This document shows, piece by piece, positions 1 to 13,435 of a DNA stretch of 64,000 nucleotides (position 1 is the first letter of the stretch; every line of letters begins with the position of its first letter). Origin of the DNA: Mycteria americana. Its lineage: Eukaryota > Chordata > Aves > Ciconiiformes > Ciconiidae. Where the stretch lies: the NCBI RefSeq assembly GCF_035582795.1, contig NC_134369.1, forward strand, positions 62,930,001 to 62,994,000. Direction: 5' to 3'. The notes beneath the pieces were generated by a model. The model did not search any database, was not told the DNA's origin, and was given only the letters and a program-made list of their open reading frames with translations. A program made the translations under genes and the position numbers.

Positions 1-722
1 TTCTGTGAAATAACAATTAGGATACAGGCAACACAAATTGGATACGGGCACTACTACCTGCCCCAAGGGAGGCTGTCAAGTCTTTGATGGGAAATGTTCA
101 AGAAGAAGCTGGAGATACTATGTCCAATTCTGGCACAATTCTGGCTGCAGAACATCTGCTATTTATGGTATAAAGGTAAAAAATCTATACCCATTCATAA
201 ATTTCAGGTTGTGTTCATAAATTTCAGGTTGTGTCCGTATGCCTAATAGTAAGGAAATTGGATTGGAAAGAATGCAGGTGGTGATCTGCACCCACTTGCT
301 GTAAGAGAAGATCACCGAGATTCCATATCATCATTTAAATACCCTCCATCCTATATATGCTGTATGCCTATATGAAATAAATGGCTTCTAGAAGTGAAAA
401 TACCCCCCCAACTTTTTTTCTTTTAAGATGGGGATACTGAATACTTCGTTTATGTAATTTGAAAAACAGAAATACAGAACACTAACATATCTTACACATG
501 CATTTTATCAAATACTCCACGCTGAGGAAGAAAACAGAGGAGAAAAAGAAAAAGTCAAGAATTCCATTAATGTCTACAGATATTGAATTACCATGCTTTG
601 CATCCAAGTTTGCTATAAAAAAAAAAGAACAATTTGAAATCATTAATATTGAAAAGTCAGTTTTACATTTGTTAAAATTGGTACATATATTTAAATCAAT
701 TTCTACTGAACATTTTACTTAC
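1..722 (-). other. PPP1R13B: PPP1R13B intron 2 (partial)
   Basis: This stretch lies downstream, on the minus strand, of the donor GTAAGT (717-722) that ends PPP1R13B coding exon 2, so it is the start of intron 2. It is AT-rich. I see no exon, only a 20-bp exact tandem duplication at 194-233. The open frame running rightward from 498 is antisense to the exon and is not a gene. Confidence 0.8.
194..233. repeat. 20-bp exact tandem duplication
   Basis: A 20-base unit beginning TTCATAAATTTC occurs twice back to back (194-213 and 214-233) with no mismatch. The perfect identity suggests a recent slippage or small duplication inside the intron. Confidence 0.9.
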
Positions 723-870
723 CATTTCCGCGCCATACTTCAGCCAGATGGCAGCTTCCTTCTCCAGGCTCTTTGCAGAACTCTACTACATCGCGACAGG
801 TTGTTTCTGGTGTAATTGGAACTTCTGTCAAAATCTGTTCATTGTTACTCAGAAACACAGTTAATATCAT
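723..870 (-). CDS. PPP1R13B: PPP1R13B (ASPP1) coding exon 2
   Basis: ASPP1 is a scaffold that binds p53-family proteins and promotes their pro-apoptotic transcription. Its ankyrin repeats and SH3 domain are C-terminal and lie outside this window. This 148-nt exon encodes about 49 residues of the N-terminal ubiquitin/RA-like fold, starting [20 protein letters not shown] and ending near AEVWRGN. This is nearly identical to human ASPP1 as I remember it. On the minus strand the exon is bounded by acceptor TTTCTTTCAG (ends at 871) and donor GTAAGT (722-717). It starts in phase 0, directly after the MMP of exon 1 at 28,777-28,785, giving MMPMILTVF as in human. It ends in phase 1. The next exon is beyond the left edge. 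Confidence 0.97.
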
Positions 871-3169
871 CTGAAAGAAAAAAAGAAAAGCAGCAGAATA
901 TTAAAAAAAAATGACAAGAATAAGATTATGGATAAGATTTATAATCTCCCTGTGAATGGAAATGTATGCTTATGGTTGGTTACCACAATCCATCAAAGTA
1001 GTTTTCAGTTTCTTGTAACTTTGCCAAAGCTTTAGTCCTTTGTGTTGATTTTTTTTGACAGTGCATTGAATTGACAATTTTTTTTAAAAGCTTCAGTTGA
1101 AATTATTTAGTTCTGTCTGACAATAAGGCTAGGAGGGAAGGCACAAGTTTTGGCTATGTTAGATGCTTGAAATCATAGCATTTAAATGCTGCAAATAAAT
1201 ACATACTTTGGCAAAGTAACCTGAAGCTTCACAGGTGGGCAACCCTTTGCATGATGGACATAATTTTTGCAGTATTTCTGAAGCTACAGTTATATTTGGT
1301 TGAATTGTAAGCCTTTGGTTAAATGGTAAGCCTCAGAGTTTAAAAAAAAAAAGGGGGGGGGGGAAGCCACATTTTTCAAGGGATTGCATTTGCTTAGTAT
1401 ACTTGCTAGAGCTGAAAGCCTCTGAAAAGTCAGTTCTTTCTGTACTACTTTAGCCCCACCCCCCGAGCTTGCTGTGTTGATCAGACTGTACACGCAACCT
1501 TCCCACAGCGGTGCTAAGCGTGCTCTCTTCACTCAAAGTTACAACATCAAAAGACTACTTTTCCTCTAGCAACTGCTCCCAGCTATTCCAGCTGGAAAGC
1601 AGTCATAAAACAGAAAGTATCTTTTCTTCCCCTCCCCCCTTAACAACATTCAAGATGACTTGACATCAAGGAAAACAGAAAGAAGAAAAAGTGGGATGAA
1701 ATCTACAAAGGGAAAAGCCTAGCACTAGGAGCTAGTACTAATCCTGGTTGATGTAAACTTCTGTTCAAATTCCTTGCTCCACCTTAAATAAATGTGGGCA
1801 CAAATACACATATCCAGATATACTTCCATCCCTCTTCATGTTAGCAGGTGTAACTTGCTGCAAAGTTAAACACTCGAAAACTGTGCGCATTAACTTAACC
1901 CACCTCACCCCCTTGGTGCATATGTATTATGATATCATCATTAATAATATGTTCTTTTGCTACATTCCCCCTATTAAGGGCCTCCACCTTATGCAGTATT
2001 CTCAATGGATTTGTTCTGTAGGCCCTCATGTAATTTACTGCAAAAGCTGGAAGCATATAGTCAACAGCTGAGGGGCTTGTAAGAAGGAAATGATAAAAAA
2101 CATTCTACCAAGAAACAGAGTCCTAATACAATGATGCTAAAGTGATTAATTTTTTCCTGAGTGAGACTGGTTGAGGACCCATAAAGGTTGTATTCAAAGA
2201 TGCATATTCCTATGTTACACTAAATCCTTGGAAAGATACCTGACCCTAAGCTCCTGGTTGAAATTAAACAGATACTTTTAACCATTCTCTCTCTCTGCAC
2301 CTTCATTTCCCATCTGTAGTCACAATACTGTTCCGTAAACTCATGGGGATGGAACAGAGATAACATGATGTTTAAAAGACAAAGATACCATAATAATACA
2401 TGTCCCTAAAGAATGTGACAAAATTAGTAATTTTTTCTGCAAAGAAAGTTCTTTCAGATCTTTCCAGTAAATAAAATGTGGCATCACATATTGAACCACA
2501 AAGATTAAACCTAATTATTTAAAAGCTCTTCATTAAATGAGCATTCTCCACTTAAACAGAGTTGTCCTTCAATTTGCATAGGCAATTCTTAAAAACATTC
2601 ATAGCACTTTTATCTGTGGGACATATACATGTACCAAACTGGAGATTTGCATTAGTAACAGCTAAATACTGAGCAAGAGCAGTCTATCTACTTTACAAGT
2701 AGGCACAGGACAAATTCCAAGAAAGCCCAGGCTTCAAGCTCTCAGTCTCCTCGTCAGTCCTCCAGGCTATTTTAGTCCATGTTTCTACTCTCCTTCAGCC
2801 TGCCAAGTTTGTATGCTGTATCCTGAAGTTTGCAAGTAACTACACTTCAACACAAGAAGCACTCATCCAGGGCTGTAAATATACTAGAATTCAACCCCAA
2901 GTTTCTCCAACAGCAGCATGAAAGGAAGCTATAGTAAAAGCTATAGCACAAGCTAGGAGGAAACTATAGGATGCAGCCACAGATAATAATGAAAGTGCAT
3001 GTAACCACGTGCTGTAAACAGCCCACAATGTTATTTTTCCCTTGTAGAAGATTCAGACATAGTCTCAATATTCAGTGGCTGTGGAATCTTTTACAGAATA
3101 AATATCTGATGTGGAATCTTGTAGTGAAATTTGACCTCATATTTAAGAAGAAAGTCATATATGAACATA

Positions 3170-3455
3170 AAACAATAGGCTTAGAAGAAACCTTAAGAGG
3201 TCATCTAATGCAGTCTCTTGGCCTCAGGCAGGATCAACTATACCTACATTATTCTGCAGAGGTGCTTGTTTAACCTGTTCTGAAAAGCCTTTCATGATGG
3301 AAATTCCACCACTTCCCTGAACCATCCAACCCCAGAAATCCAGGATTCCTGTTGCAAGGAGAAGTTTCTTGAAGTCTAGTCAGAAAGCTTTCCTTGTCAC
3401 TATTTAAACCCACTAGTTCTTCTCCTAGCCACAGGGGTGATAGAAAACATTTTTT
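3170..3455 (-). mobile_element. Old, diverged CR1 3'-end fragment
   Basis: Read on the plus strand this follows the reverse complement of the 3' end of an old amniote CR1. Recognisable pieces are AAGAGGTCATCTAATGCAG near 3,196, then GGCAGGATCAAC, TTTAACCTGTTCTGAAAAG near 3,270, and GGAAATTCCACCACTTCCCT near 3,300. The LINE therefore lies on the minus strand with its 3' end at the left. It is strongly diverged, 5'-truncated and without coding capacity. The subfamily is uncertain; it resembles older CR1 types shared with turtles and crocodilians more than the young bird copy at 7-9 kb. Confidence 0.75.
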
Positions 3456-6400
3456 CCTTCTTTTTTTTTTTTCCTCTGCAGTTACATTTAAGGAATATAT
3501 AGTAAGTAAATTAAGTAAGCTAAATTAAACAACACCAGTTTGACAGATAATAATTAATGCCGGTATTCTAAATACAGTTTCCCCATAACACTTGATAGGA
3601 ATTTCAAAATAAAACCCAAGTTTCCCCAAACTTTATGAGAATGCCAAGAGACCCTTTATGATATGATGCATACTGCCTCTTTATCATTTGTCTGAAAGAC
3701 CTGTTATCTTGTTATGAGAAGATAAATAGAATGGCTTAATATCATGTAGTTTTACATGGTTTCCAAGTTTCGATTTTTTATTGCTGTAAAGGTAACACTG
3801 GCCCAGAAGACTTGTTTCATGTATTCAAGATTATCTGTCTACATCTGCAGACAGGCTGAAAAAGAAAGAAAAGCCTTGGAGGTGTGAGTTATGCCATACG
3901 TCTCCATCAATTCTCCGTAAATTCAGACCTCAACCACTATATAAATTCACAGTCCCCTTTCCAAGACCAGGCTAAAATTTGCTGTACCTCAAGCACACCA
4001 CCTCCTTCTCTCAGCTCTGACTGCACCAGTACTGTCTTCTCCAAAGCTGGGTATCACTCACAATATCATCTGCTAGACAGCCTAGGGAAAGGTATCTTGC
4101 TAATGAGGAGGCAAGGTGCTGTAGCCAACTATTGTCATACTACTCCTCAAGCAAACTTGGTTAAGTAAGGATTTATTTTTAACAGGTTGTCTGAGCAACA
4201 CCAAAGGAACTGTTTCACTGTGCTGTGAAACAGATGTCCTGAAACATACACAGGAAGACTCAAAATATTGAACATTATTAATATATTGCAATATTAATTA
4301 GATTTTCAAGTCAGTGTCATAGCTGTCCCTATTTGCGGTGAGGATGGAGTAAGAATCAGAGGTATTTCATAGTGATAAAATACAAAGAAGCATTGATGGA
4401 GTCTGGAAATTTACTACTGAAGACTATGAGTGAAGCATACACATGAAACACACACAGTACACCCACTGAAGTATATTAGCTCTATGAAAAAACATTCTTA
4501 GCCAAAGATTAGGACACAGGAGAACTGATAAATCCTTTGATTTCTCCTTTTAAATGGATTCCTAAGTAGGAACAACTGTAAAAACCCATCTTGCAAGAGG
4601 AGATCATAACCACTGTAGCATTTCTTTGATAATCTCTCAATTCAATCATTCAAAACTTTTAATACTTGGGCACAATGTCACACAACAGGATTAACACAAC
4701 ACTCATGAGCAAGTCACCTCAGGGCTTCTAAATCATGTGTTTTTTCCACAATGAATACCAAGCTCCAAATCTTACACTTCCCTCCTTCTCCTCAACCCAC
4801 ACACAAATGTTACCTGTCTGTTACTCTTCTCTGCTGCTCCTGCTACCAAACCAATGGCTTTATTCCAACTTTCATGAATTCTCATATCTTTTTACTTTTC
4901 TTTTTAACCTCCTCCCAAACTCCAGTATATCCCTTCACAGTTCAGGTCTTTTCCACGCCAGATAAGCTATAGCAAACATCACAACCTGCCTTCAAAACTA
5001 TTCTGTCATCGCACTCATTTCTTAGCTTACAGATTACCTGCTCCTAGGAGAGCTTCAGAATCAGTACTCTACCCAAATCTTCTCTGCCTAACAGACACTT
5101 GTCAAATAGTTGTATGTGTTCCTCTTAGTATGTTGTCTCCCCTTTCTCCATTCCCATCCCAATTCTCCTCTTCCAACCATACTTCCTGTGTTATCTAAAG
5201 GAATATAATCGCTTGTGATCTCATCTCTTTCTACAGCTGCATAATGTCACCTACAAAAATTTCAACAGGCATCATCTACAGAGATAACACAGTTTTATCT
5301 TTCTAGACCTGATCTCTTGCTAAGGAAGCTGAAATGTTGACAGTCTTCAATCATCTCTTGTGAACGCCTATCTGTCAATTCAAGTTCCATATGGCTGTAA
5401 CACAGTCCTTAGGCACTTTTGTCCAATGACTCCCTAGATTTCATACTCATCATAACACACAGGTTGAGCTGTAATACAGGCATCTTTGACACCAATCATT
5501 TTCTCAGTCTTGTGTCTCAGATCTATCTCCAGTTTTCCTGTACAATATGTAAGACATAGATAGCTTTTTTTCTATCCACTGGTCTAGCTAATGCTCTCAG
5601 AGTTTGGGAACTTGCCTGTCAGTTTCCCAACTTCTCACTGGTGTGCCTTTTTTACTCATGATGCCTATCACAGCAAAATTTACTAACTTAGACAGCTGAT
5701 ACAATAAATACTGATGTTTCAGGCTAACATGGCCCATATAAGTCCGTATCTCCCGATACCCTACATGTAGAAAACTGAATTAAGCTATCAGAAAGCAATC
5801 AGACAAGTACTATTTCAGGACATGCTGAAACATTAGAGTTTAAAACAAGTCCAAGATTATTTTCGTATAGTAACAGTCATATATCCAACTAGAAAAAGAG
5901 AAATAGTGAGTTTGGGGGATGAAGATTGGAAATTACCCAGCTGGCTTTTTACTTCACATATAACTGGTTTTTAACTAAACCCCATGTTTCCACTCAAAAC
6001 CAGGGCTCCTGGCAAAAATGGATCAGATGATCATTACTTTTCCTGCATATAACCCATTTTATGTCTACAACAACAAAGTCATTTAGAAAAGTCACATCTA
6101 TGCAAGATTAGAGGTAAAATCATTCAAGTAGTGAACAAAAGGTTAAGAAAAAAAATCACATCCCAAGAAAATGAAAAACGTGAATTTTTCCCTTTGTGCT
6201 ATCCATTGCTCTCATTATCCAAATCTAGCTATAGGAATGCCTAAAGGTATAGTGGATAATAGATATTTTTGTGTTAATAACTTCTGCCAATTTAAGAATT
6301 ATCAAGCATATGATTGTGAGTTAAGAATATATTGGATATTTAATATGGCTAAATTCACACACTGCTGTTTAGTCTTATTAGATTTTCCCTTTGCCCTATT

Positions 6401-7266
6401 TTTTTAACCCAACCTAGAAATTTCATTGTGTAAAGGTAAGAAACAACAAGAAACAAAAAAACTCCTGTTACAGCAGAAGAGCGATTCAATATTTCAAATA
6501 TATGAAATGTTTATTATTAAAAGGCTGACACACAATGAACTTAAAGTACAAAATACATTTCTAATAGAAATGCCAACTTCATTCCTTCTGTTTCACAGGA
6601 ATTGGAAGGCATTATCTTCTCACCATGCATTTTCCCCTAATAAAGAGTTCCAAAAAATCCATTCATGATCTTGTGCTTTGCCATTTCAGAGCACTTAGTG
6701 GTGCCTACAATTCCAAGACGAGAACAATCAGCAAAAACACTTCTTCAAAGTAAATCTCTCTTGCATAGTAGAGACATCAACATCTCCCAAGAAATCTTGA
6801 TAACTTTCATCCTTGATTTTTCTGGCTTGAGAGTCCCAGGAGCTTGCTGTATTTAAGGTGCGACTACAATAGAGTTTTAACCGAAACATCCCAAAGCATA
6901 TCTTACTGAAATGTCAAAGCCCCATCAATCAAATATGAACTTTGATTAAGACTGAGGTTTTCAGTTACTAGAAAAAATTACAGAATGAGACACAAACAAA
7001 ATGTTATGAGGTGAAAAATCATCCCTTTGGTGATGAGACATACTAATATGCATAACCCTGCATGAAGCATGGTCAGAGAAAAAAGTTACAAATTACCAAT
7101 TATCTCATGAAAGTTTGCTTGCCTGGAATTCATGCCATTACATAAATCTTGCATCAGCTACAGCTGTAGAAATTCCAGTTGCATATTTCAAGCGCTAAAG
7201 CAGAATTTTAACTTTATTTGCAGTATGAACACTGTCCCTTTTTAAGATTATAGACTTAACTAGGTG

Positions 7267-9243
7267 AATCATAGAATCATAAAATGGTTTGGGTTGGAAG
7301 GGACCTTAAAGATCATCTAGTTCCAACCCCCCTGCCATGGGCAGGGACACCTTCCACTAGATGAGGTTGCTCAAAGCCCCATCCAACCTGGCCTTGAACA
7401 CTTCCAGGGATGGGGCATCCACAACTTCTCTGGGCAAGCTGTTCCAGTGCCTCGCCACCCTCACAGAGAATAATTTCTTCCTTATATCCAATCTAAATCT
7501 ACCCTCTTTCAGTTTAAAGCCATTACCCCTCGTCCTATCACCACATGCCCTTGTATAAAGTCCCTCTCCAGCTTTCTTGTAGGCCCCCTCCAGGTACTGG
7601 AAGGCTGCTGTAAGGTCTCCCTGGAGCCTTCTCTTCTCCAGGCTGAACAATCCCAACTCTCAGCCTGTCCTCACAGGAGAGGTGCTCCAGCCCTCTGATC
7701 ATCTTCGTGGCCCTCCTCTGGACTTGCTCCAACAGGTCCATGTCCTTCTCATGTTGGGAGCCCCACAGCTGAATGCAGTACTCCAGGTGGGGTCTCACGA
7801 GAGCAGAGTAGAGGGGGGACCTCACCTCCCTACCCCTTACAGAAGTCACGCTTCTTTTGATGCAGCCCAGGATATGGTTGGCTTTCTGGGCTGCAAGCAC
7901 ACATTTGACAGTTGGACTAGATAATCCTAGAAGTCTTTTCCAACCTTAATGATTCTATGATTGCTGGGTCACGTTGAGCTTCTCATCAACCAACACCCCC
8001 AAGTCCTTCTCCTCGGGGCTGCTCTCAATCCATTCTCCTCCCAGCCTGTATTTGTGCTTAGGATTGCCTCAATCTGTGTGCAGGACCTTGCACTTGGCCT
8101 TGTTGAACTTCATGAGGTTTGCACAGGCCCACCTCTCAAGCCTGTCAAGGTCCCTCTGGATGGCATCCCTTCCCTCCAGTGCGTCGACCGCACCACACAG
8201 CTTGGTGTCGTTGGCAAACTTGCTGAGGGTGCACTCAACCCCACTGTCTGTGTCACTGACAAAGATGTCAAATGGCACTGGTCCCAATGCTGACCCCAGA
8301 GGAATGCCACTTAGTCACTGGTCTCCACTTAGACATCAAGCCATTGACCACAACTCTTTGAGTGCGACCATCCAGCCAATTCCTTATCCAATGAGTGGTC
8401 CATCCATCAAATCCATGTCTCTCTAATTTAGAGACAAGGATGGCATGTGGGACAGTGTCAAATGCTTTGCACAAGTCCAGGTAGCTGACGTCAGTTGCTC
8501 TTCCCTTATCCACCAGTGCCGTAACCCTGTCATAGAAGGACACCAAATTTGTCAGGCATGATTTGCCCTTCGTGAAGCCATGTTGGCTGTCACCAATCAC
8601 CTCCTTATTTTCCATGTGCATTAGCATAGCTTCCAGGAGGATCTGCTCCATCATCTTGCTGGGCACAGAGGTGAGACTGACTGGCCTGTAGTTCCACAGA
8701 TCTTCCTTTTTAAAAATGGGGGTTATGTTTCTCCTTTTCCAGTCAGCGGGAACTTCACTGGACTGCCACGACTTCTCAAATATGATGGATAGTGGCTTAG
8801 CAACTCAATCCACCAGTTCCCTCAGGACCCACAGATGCATCCCATCAGGTCCCATGGACTTGTGCACCTTCAGGTTCCTTAGATGGTCTCGAACCTGATC
8901 TTCTCCTACAGTGGGCAGTTCTTCATTCTCCAAGTCCCTGCCTTTGCCTTCTGCAACTTGGGTGGTGTGGCTTGAGCACTTGTCAGGGAAGACTGAGGCA
9001 AAAAAGTCATTGAGTACCTCAGCCTTCTCCGTAGCCCAGGCAACCAGGCCTCCCATTTCCTTCTGGAGAGGGCCCACATCTCCCCTATCTTCCTTTTATC
9101 ACCAACATACCTATAGAAGCTTTTCTTGTTGCCCTTGACGTCCCTGGCCAGATTTAATTCTACCAGGGCTTTAGCATTCCTAACCTGATCCCTGGCTGCT
9201 TGGACAATTTCTCTGTATTCCTCCCATGCTACTGGTGAAGCTT
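7267..9243 (-). mobile_element. CR1 LINE, 5'-truncated, ~2 kb
   Basis: The left end shows the bird CR1 3' terminus in reverse complement: AATCATAGAATCATAAAATG, then GGTTTGGGTTGGAAGGGACC. The element therefore lies on the minus strand with its 3' end at about 7,267 and its 5' truncation at about 9,243. On the minus strand it carries the C-terminal part of the CR1 ORF2 reverse transcriptase, described separately. It interrupts intron 1 of PPP1R13B in the same orientation as the host gene. It is close to the family consensus I remember and so of moderate age. A short CR1 tail in the opposite direction is inserted at about 7,906-7,961. I could not define target-site duplications. Confidence 0.95.
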
Positions 9244-9250
9244 TAAGCAA
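7357..9250 (-). pseudogene. CR1 ORF2 reverse transcriptase remnant
   Basis: Degenerate coding sequence for the CR1 pol protein, broken into overlapping frames on the minus strand. From the 5' side, 9,250-8,906 carries the pre-RT region ([14 protein letters not shown]). Next, 9,077-8,805 contains [18 protein letters not shown]. The stretch 8,666-8,268 covers the RT palm ([20 protein letters not shown], then [14 protein letters not shown]). Finally 8,287-8,069 carries the catalytic-motif region as FANDTKL, where an active element has FADDTKL. Frame changes near 8,290 and 8,800-8,900, the D-to-N change in the catalytic box, the nested insertion at 7.9 kb and the missing 5' half all say the copy is dead. 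Confidence 0.9.
7906..7961 (+). mobile_element. Short CR1 3' tail nested in the larger CR1
   Basis: About 55 bases read GTTGGACTAGATAATCCTAG, then a stretch ending TTAATGATTCTATGATT. That is the sense-strand 3' end of a CR1, opposite in direction to the surrounding copy. The host CR1 sequence stops at GCAAGCACACATTTG and resumes at GCTGGGTCACGTTGAGC, so the insertion sits inside it. It is extremely 5'-truncated, leaving only the 3' tail with two copies of the terminal octamer-like repeat. It must be younger than the host copy. A short shared TTG at the junction could be a target duplication but is too short to be sure. Confidence 0.85.
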
Positions 9251-12200
9251 TTACATTTTAAAAGAAAGAAGACTATGAAATTATAACCACAAAACTGTTT
9301 TAATTAAAGCCATCTAAAGATACATTATTGACTCAAGTCATGAGTATTTCTTTATACTGTTGAGATTTCAGGACAAACAAATCCCAAGTAAATCTCTGAT
9401 GTTGATTATTATATGTAAACCCCAGAAAACCAGTAATAAGATTAAACCATTACACTTCCCTATATTAAAAAGAAACATTTAAAGTCCAGCTAATAAACAA
9501 GTTATTCACCAGCATGCTTTGTTCCAATAATGATTTACCTTCAGAAAGAAACTGTTCTTTTCAAAATCAGATCTCTTGAAGAATTTCTTGCGATATGTTT
9601 AACAACTCTTATTTCAAATAAAAGCATTGAGACATACAGCAAATTTATTATTGATTACTGTGTTTTTCATAGGAGATTTCTTTCCTTTAACATCTTTTCC
9701 CCTTCCCCATATATGGGGTGAGAAATAACTGTGTTCAGTTTCCATATTTCTGAACACATTTCCTCACATCCTCCTCATATCCAAGCTGTACAAACTTCAA
9801 GTTCAGGCCAAAATTTAAAGCCCAGTGATGCCTTTGTCTGTATTAGTAAAATTCACAAAGGTAGTGCAAACAACAGACTTCAGTTTGCAAAGAATATAAA
9901 AAAAGAGTAAAGTTTTCTGCCAAAATGCAGACTTGTGAAACCAATATCATGTTTCCTACTACGCTTTCAAATTTGAAGCCAACTGCCTCCATATGGCCTG
10001 CAAAAGAATTCACAAAATTGGAAGCAAGTCTCAGACACTAAAATGTATAGCATTCAGCTACTAACAAACATTAAAACCATAAATTTCACTATTGATAAAC
10101 TTAAGCATTTATAATGTTACTCAAAAATACAAACAAGCTAATATTATTATTGGATAACATTTGCAATTTTGATCAAATCTGCAAATTCAATGTTGCTTAA
10201 ATGTACTTTAACTATACTTATCTCACAAAAGCATTTTTTGCATAAGCTCGTACACTAGTTGCATTAACTTGCCATTTAGCAACCACTGAAAGAAAAGAAA
10301 AAAAATTGATCCACCTGGAGATCCACCTTCACCAGGCTCTGCACAAGACAATCTGGTTACAGAAAACATAACCAGGTGAAAAAAAATTAGCCTTGTCACA
10401 CAATAGTTGAACCAACAGACTTAGTGATGGGGTATAAAATTACTTCTCTTGATAGAGCACAGAAATCACTTTAATTAAAAAAAAGTATTTAACTCCTCTT
10501 ATAGAAATGTGGAAGCATAGCATTAAAAGAAATCCTTAAACAAGACTTTCCTAAATTTTATAAGGCCTACATGTATGCAGTGGCTTAAAGAGCTGACAAA
10601 AACCACAGACATTTCTGCTCAGGACTTTCAGGACTGTCGCCTTTGCCCTCTTCAGTAAATGAGCTTTCATGTCTGACAGTAGGTGTTCAACATGATTCAG
10701 ACTATTTCAAAAACCTACACCTACTTGATATTTATTTGCTGAAGGGATACTTATGACACTTTCTTGCTGTTTGTTACTCAAAGATAAAAAGCTACAGCAT
10801 CAATTGTACATCTGGAATTTGAAGCCTCTTACTCTTTCAGTGGCAGGCTTTTTGTAGGGCGGAGAAATAAGCCAACATTTTTGCTAGAGGAAGGAAATAG
10901 CAACTATCATCACATATTTAAATATATTCAACTAAGCAAGATAGATCCACAGATTATTAAACGAAAGGTATTGTAGTAGTTAATTGAAAGACTTCCAGAG
11001 CTCTAGAAAAACAATTCCTAATTAAAACAATAGCAACTAAAAGTTCACTTGTGTAAACAACACAAGCAACCCACAGACTCGAATGGGTGTTCTACAGGCT
11101 GAGAGGAGCAAGATATGAATAGGGCTAAAAAAAACAACTGACCTAACAAATGTTAAGTGTCTAGCATCTGCCTAAGACAGAATAGTGACACGATCATTTA
11201 GACATTATAATCCTATATCAGATTTTAGGCTATACTTTGTTATATTAGAAGTCACAGTCAATCTACGGTACTAAACCACTGCCAGCTCTCCAGACATTAT
11301 CTTTATAGAAGCTGTGTGTTGTCACAACATTGGAATGCCTTCTTTTAGATTCAGATGGTTCTGTTAAAAGGAAGCAGGAGCTGAGATTTGGATAAATTCA
11401 TTTTAAAGATAGGCAGGCTACAGAAGGGAAAATGGGTATAGCTGAAAAGGGACACGTTAAAAGAATAAAAGAAGTTGCATTACAAATAAAACTATTAATT
11501 TAAAAGGAAATTGGTCCAAGTGCAATATTTATCATCATTAGGTAAAGCAACACAGCCTGAAGTTAGAGAAATCTGTAAAACATGCCTCTTGTGATGTTTT
11601 CTAGTGGAAAATGTAATTTGGCACTTGCTGCAGAATGAGTTCAACATCCCTGCATCATATTATCTGTTGGCTTGATTCCTAAATTGCTACATCTGGAGAA
11701 ACAGCAAGAGATCTTGTTGTTGCTCCTTGACACAAATAATTCTACCAAAGGACTGTCAAGACACTAGTTACCATGTAAGAGACTTTAGAACACAGGGATA
11801 ATTCTAGGTACACCAACAAATTCTTACTGAGCACATTTCTCCATTAGGGAACATACATTATAAACTGAGAGACTTTTATTCTTTCCAGAACAAGGCTTTG
11901 AAATGTTATTTTGTTCCACTGTTTAAAAGACTGTGGAAAGATATGCTATCTTTCATGATATACACAACTATTATTAAAAGGTGGAAGTTGGAAACTCTTC
12001 TTGAAAGACTCTCTGCTCGAATCAGTTCATGCTGGATTTCCTAAACCCCTTACAAGGTTCATGACAACTCAATACATGAAAGTAAGTATTCTCACCTTGC
12101 AAATTAGTATTCTCTGATTTGTTATAGGACTACTGCAAATGCGTCTTTGCCGCCAATCCACCAAGAACAGAAGACTGCTTCAAATCAAGCAGTTCTGAAG

Positions 12201-13254
12201 AAGTCCCAGAGTTTTTCTGAAACTCATTGGTTTCATTAAAGATACTCTTTTTTATCTTTTAGAATATGTTTTGTCTGTGAATCTTAGTATAACATACCTC
12301 ATCTAGTACTGCCTGCCTAATTTCAATGAGATTTATCTAGAGCACCTTGAAAAAAAATTAAAAATCAGCAAGCATATCAATTTTGTGCTGATTATTAAAT
12401 AAAAAAGTAAAATAAATTGCTAATCTGTTTAAGCAAATACCCCTGCTATAACTAAATATTGTAATAGTTGTTTAGGCTTATTAATATGAGAATTCCCTAA
12501 ACAATGGATTCTTGCAAAACTCTTTTTAGAAAACTGCCGCAGACGCTGCATTTGCAAATGCATGGAACACTAGTGATAAGCAGGAAAAGTCAGAAGTTCA
12601 GGGGACAGCAAGATTCTAGATGAAAACAATAGCTCCATTCGAGCAGTCATCTTTCCTGAATTCCATTTGTCCATAAACTCTGACAGCTCTATTTTGATAA
12701 AATATAAACGTGATGTCCACATTTCCACTATTCTTCACATCCCAACCCAGAGTCCTCCAAACCAAATGGTTCAGAGAGTTAAGTGGGGACGCCCAGTACA
12801 GGGTCAGGTGTGGCCCCACAGCCCCCAGGGAAAAGGAAGGAGGAATCACTGTGGCACTACAACTGCATCTCATCGGACAAGATCGCAAACACAACTTAGT
12901 GCTAATGTTCAGTGGTGTAAATCTTTCCTATCTGTCAAGGTAACCAGCACGTCATACATCAAATGCATGACAAGCTTGAAACAACAGTCCTAAAATATTA
13001 ACTGCCCATTTCATTTCATCAGCTGATGAGATATGAATAATATGTTAAAAAATGCTATTAAATATCTTACTTTCCAAAACATTACAGAAGACGTGTTGCT
13101 GAAGAACAGCACAACTGTAGTGCTGTAAAATTTTCAGTAAACTCAGGTGAACTGGCAATAAATTAAAAATAAAACCAAATGAATCCAAGATGACTCAGCT
13201 TCTGAGATCACTTTATTACATAAGAACCTCAACTTTTTAGTCGGGAGGGGTGGG

Positions 13255-13435
13255 GGTGGGGGGAAATCATATTCACCAAAAGGAAATGTTAAAAAAACCC
13301 AAACAATCAACCAAACAAAACCACCCACAAACCAAAAAAACCACACACAAACCCAAACCAAAAAAACATATACCACACACACAAACCCCCCTAAAACCCC
13401 AAACCCTACAAAACAGGACACCCCCCTTCAAAGAC
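13255..13435. repeat. A/C-rich low-complexity tract
   Basis: A run of about 180 bases made almost only of A and C on the plus strand, preceded by a G-rich patch (GGGTGGGGGTGGGGGG near 13,246). In the PPP1R13B pre-mRNA, which is read from the minus strand, it is GU-rich. There is no regular unit. It resembles the (A)nC tracts common in bird introns. Open frames across it are artefacts of its composition. Confidence 0.8.

Noticed and set aside
498-815. 105-codon plus-strand frame
   Set aside because: Its second half is antisense to PPP1R13B exon 2, whose splice sites and protein similarity are decisive.
7961-8426. Plus-strand frames of 110 and 150 codons
   Set aside because: They are antisense translations of the CR1 reverse transcriptase region.
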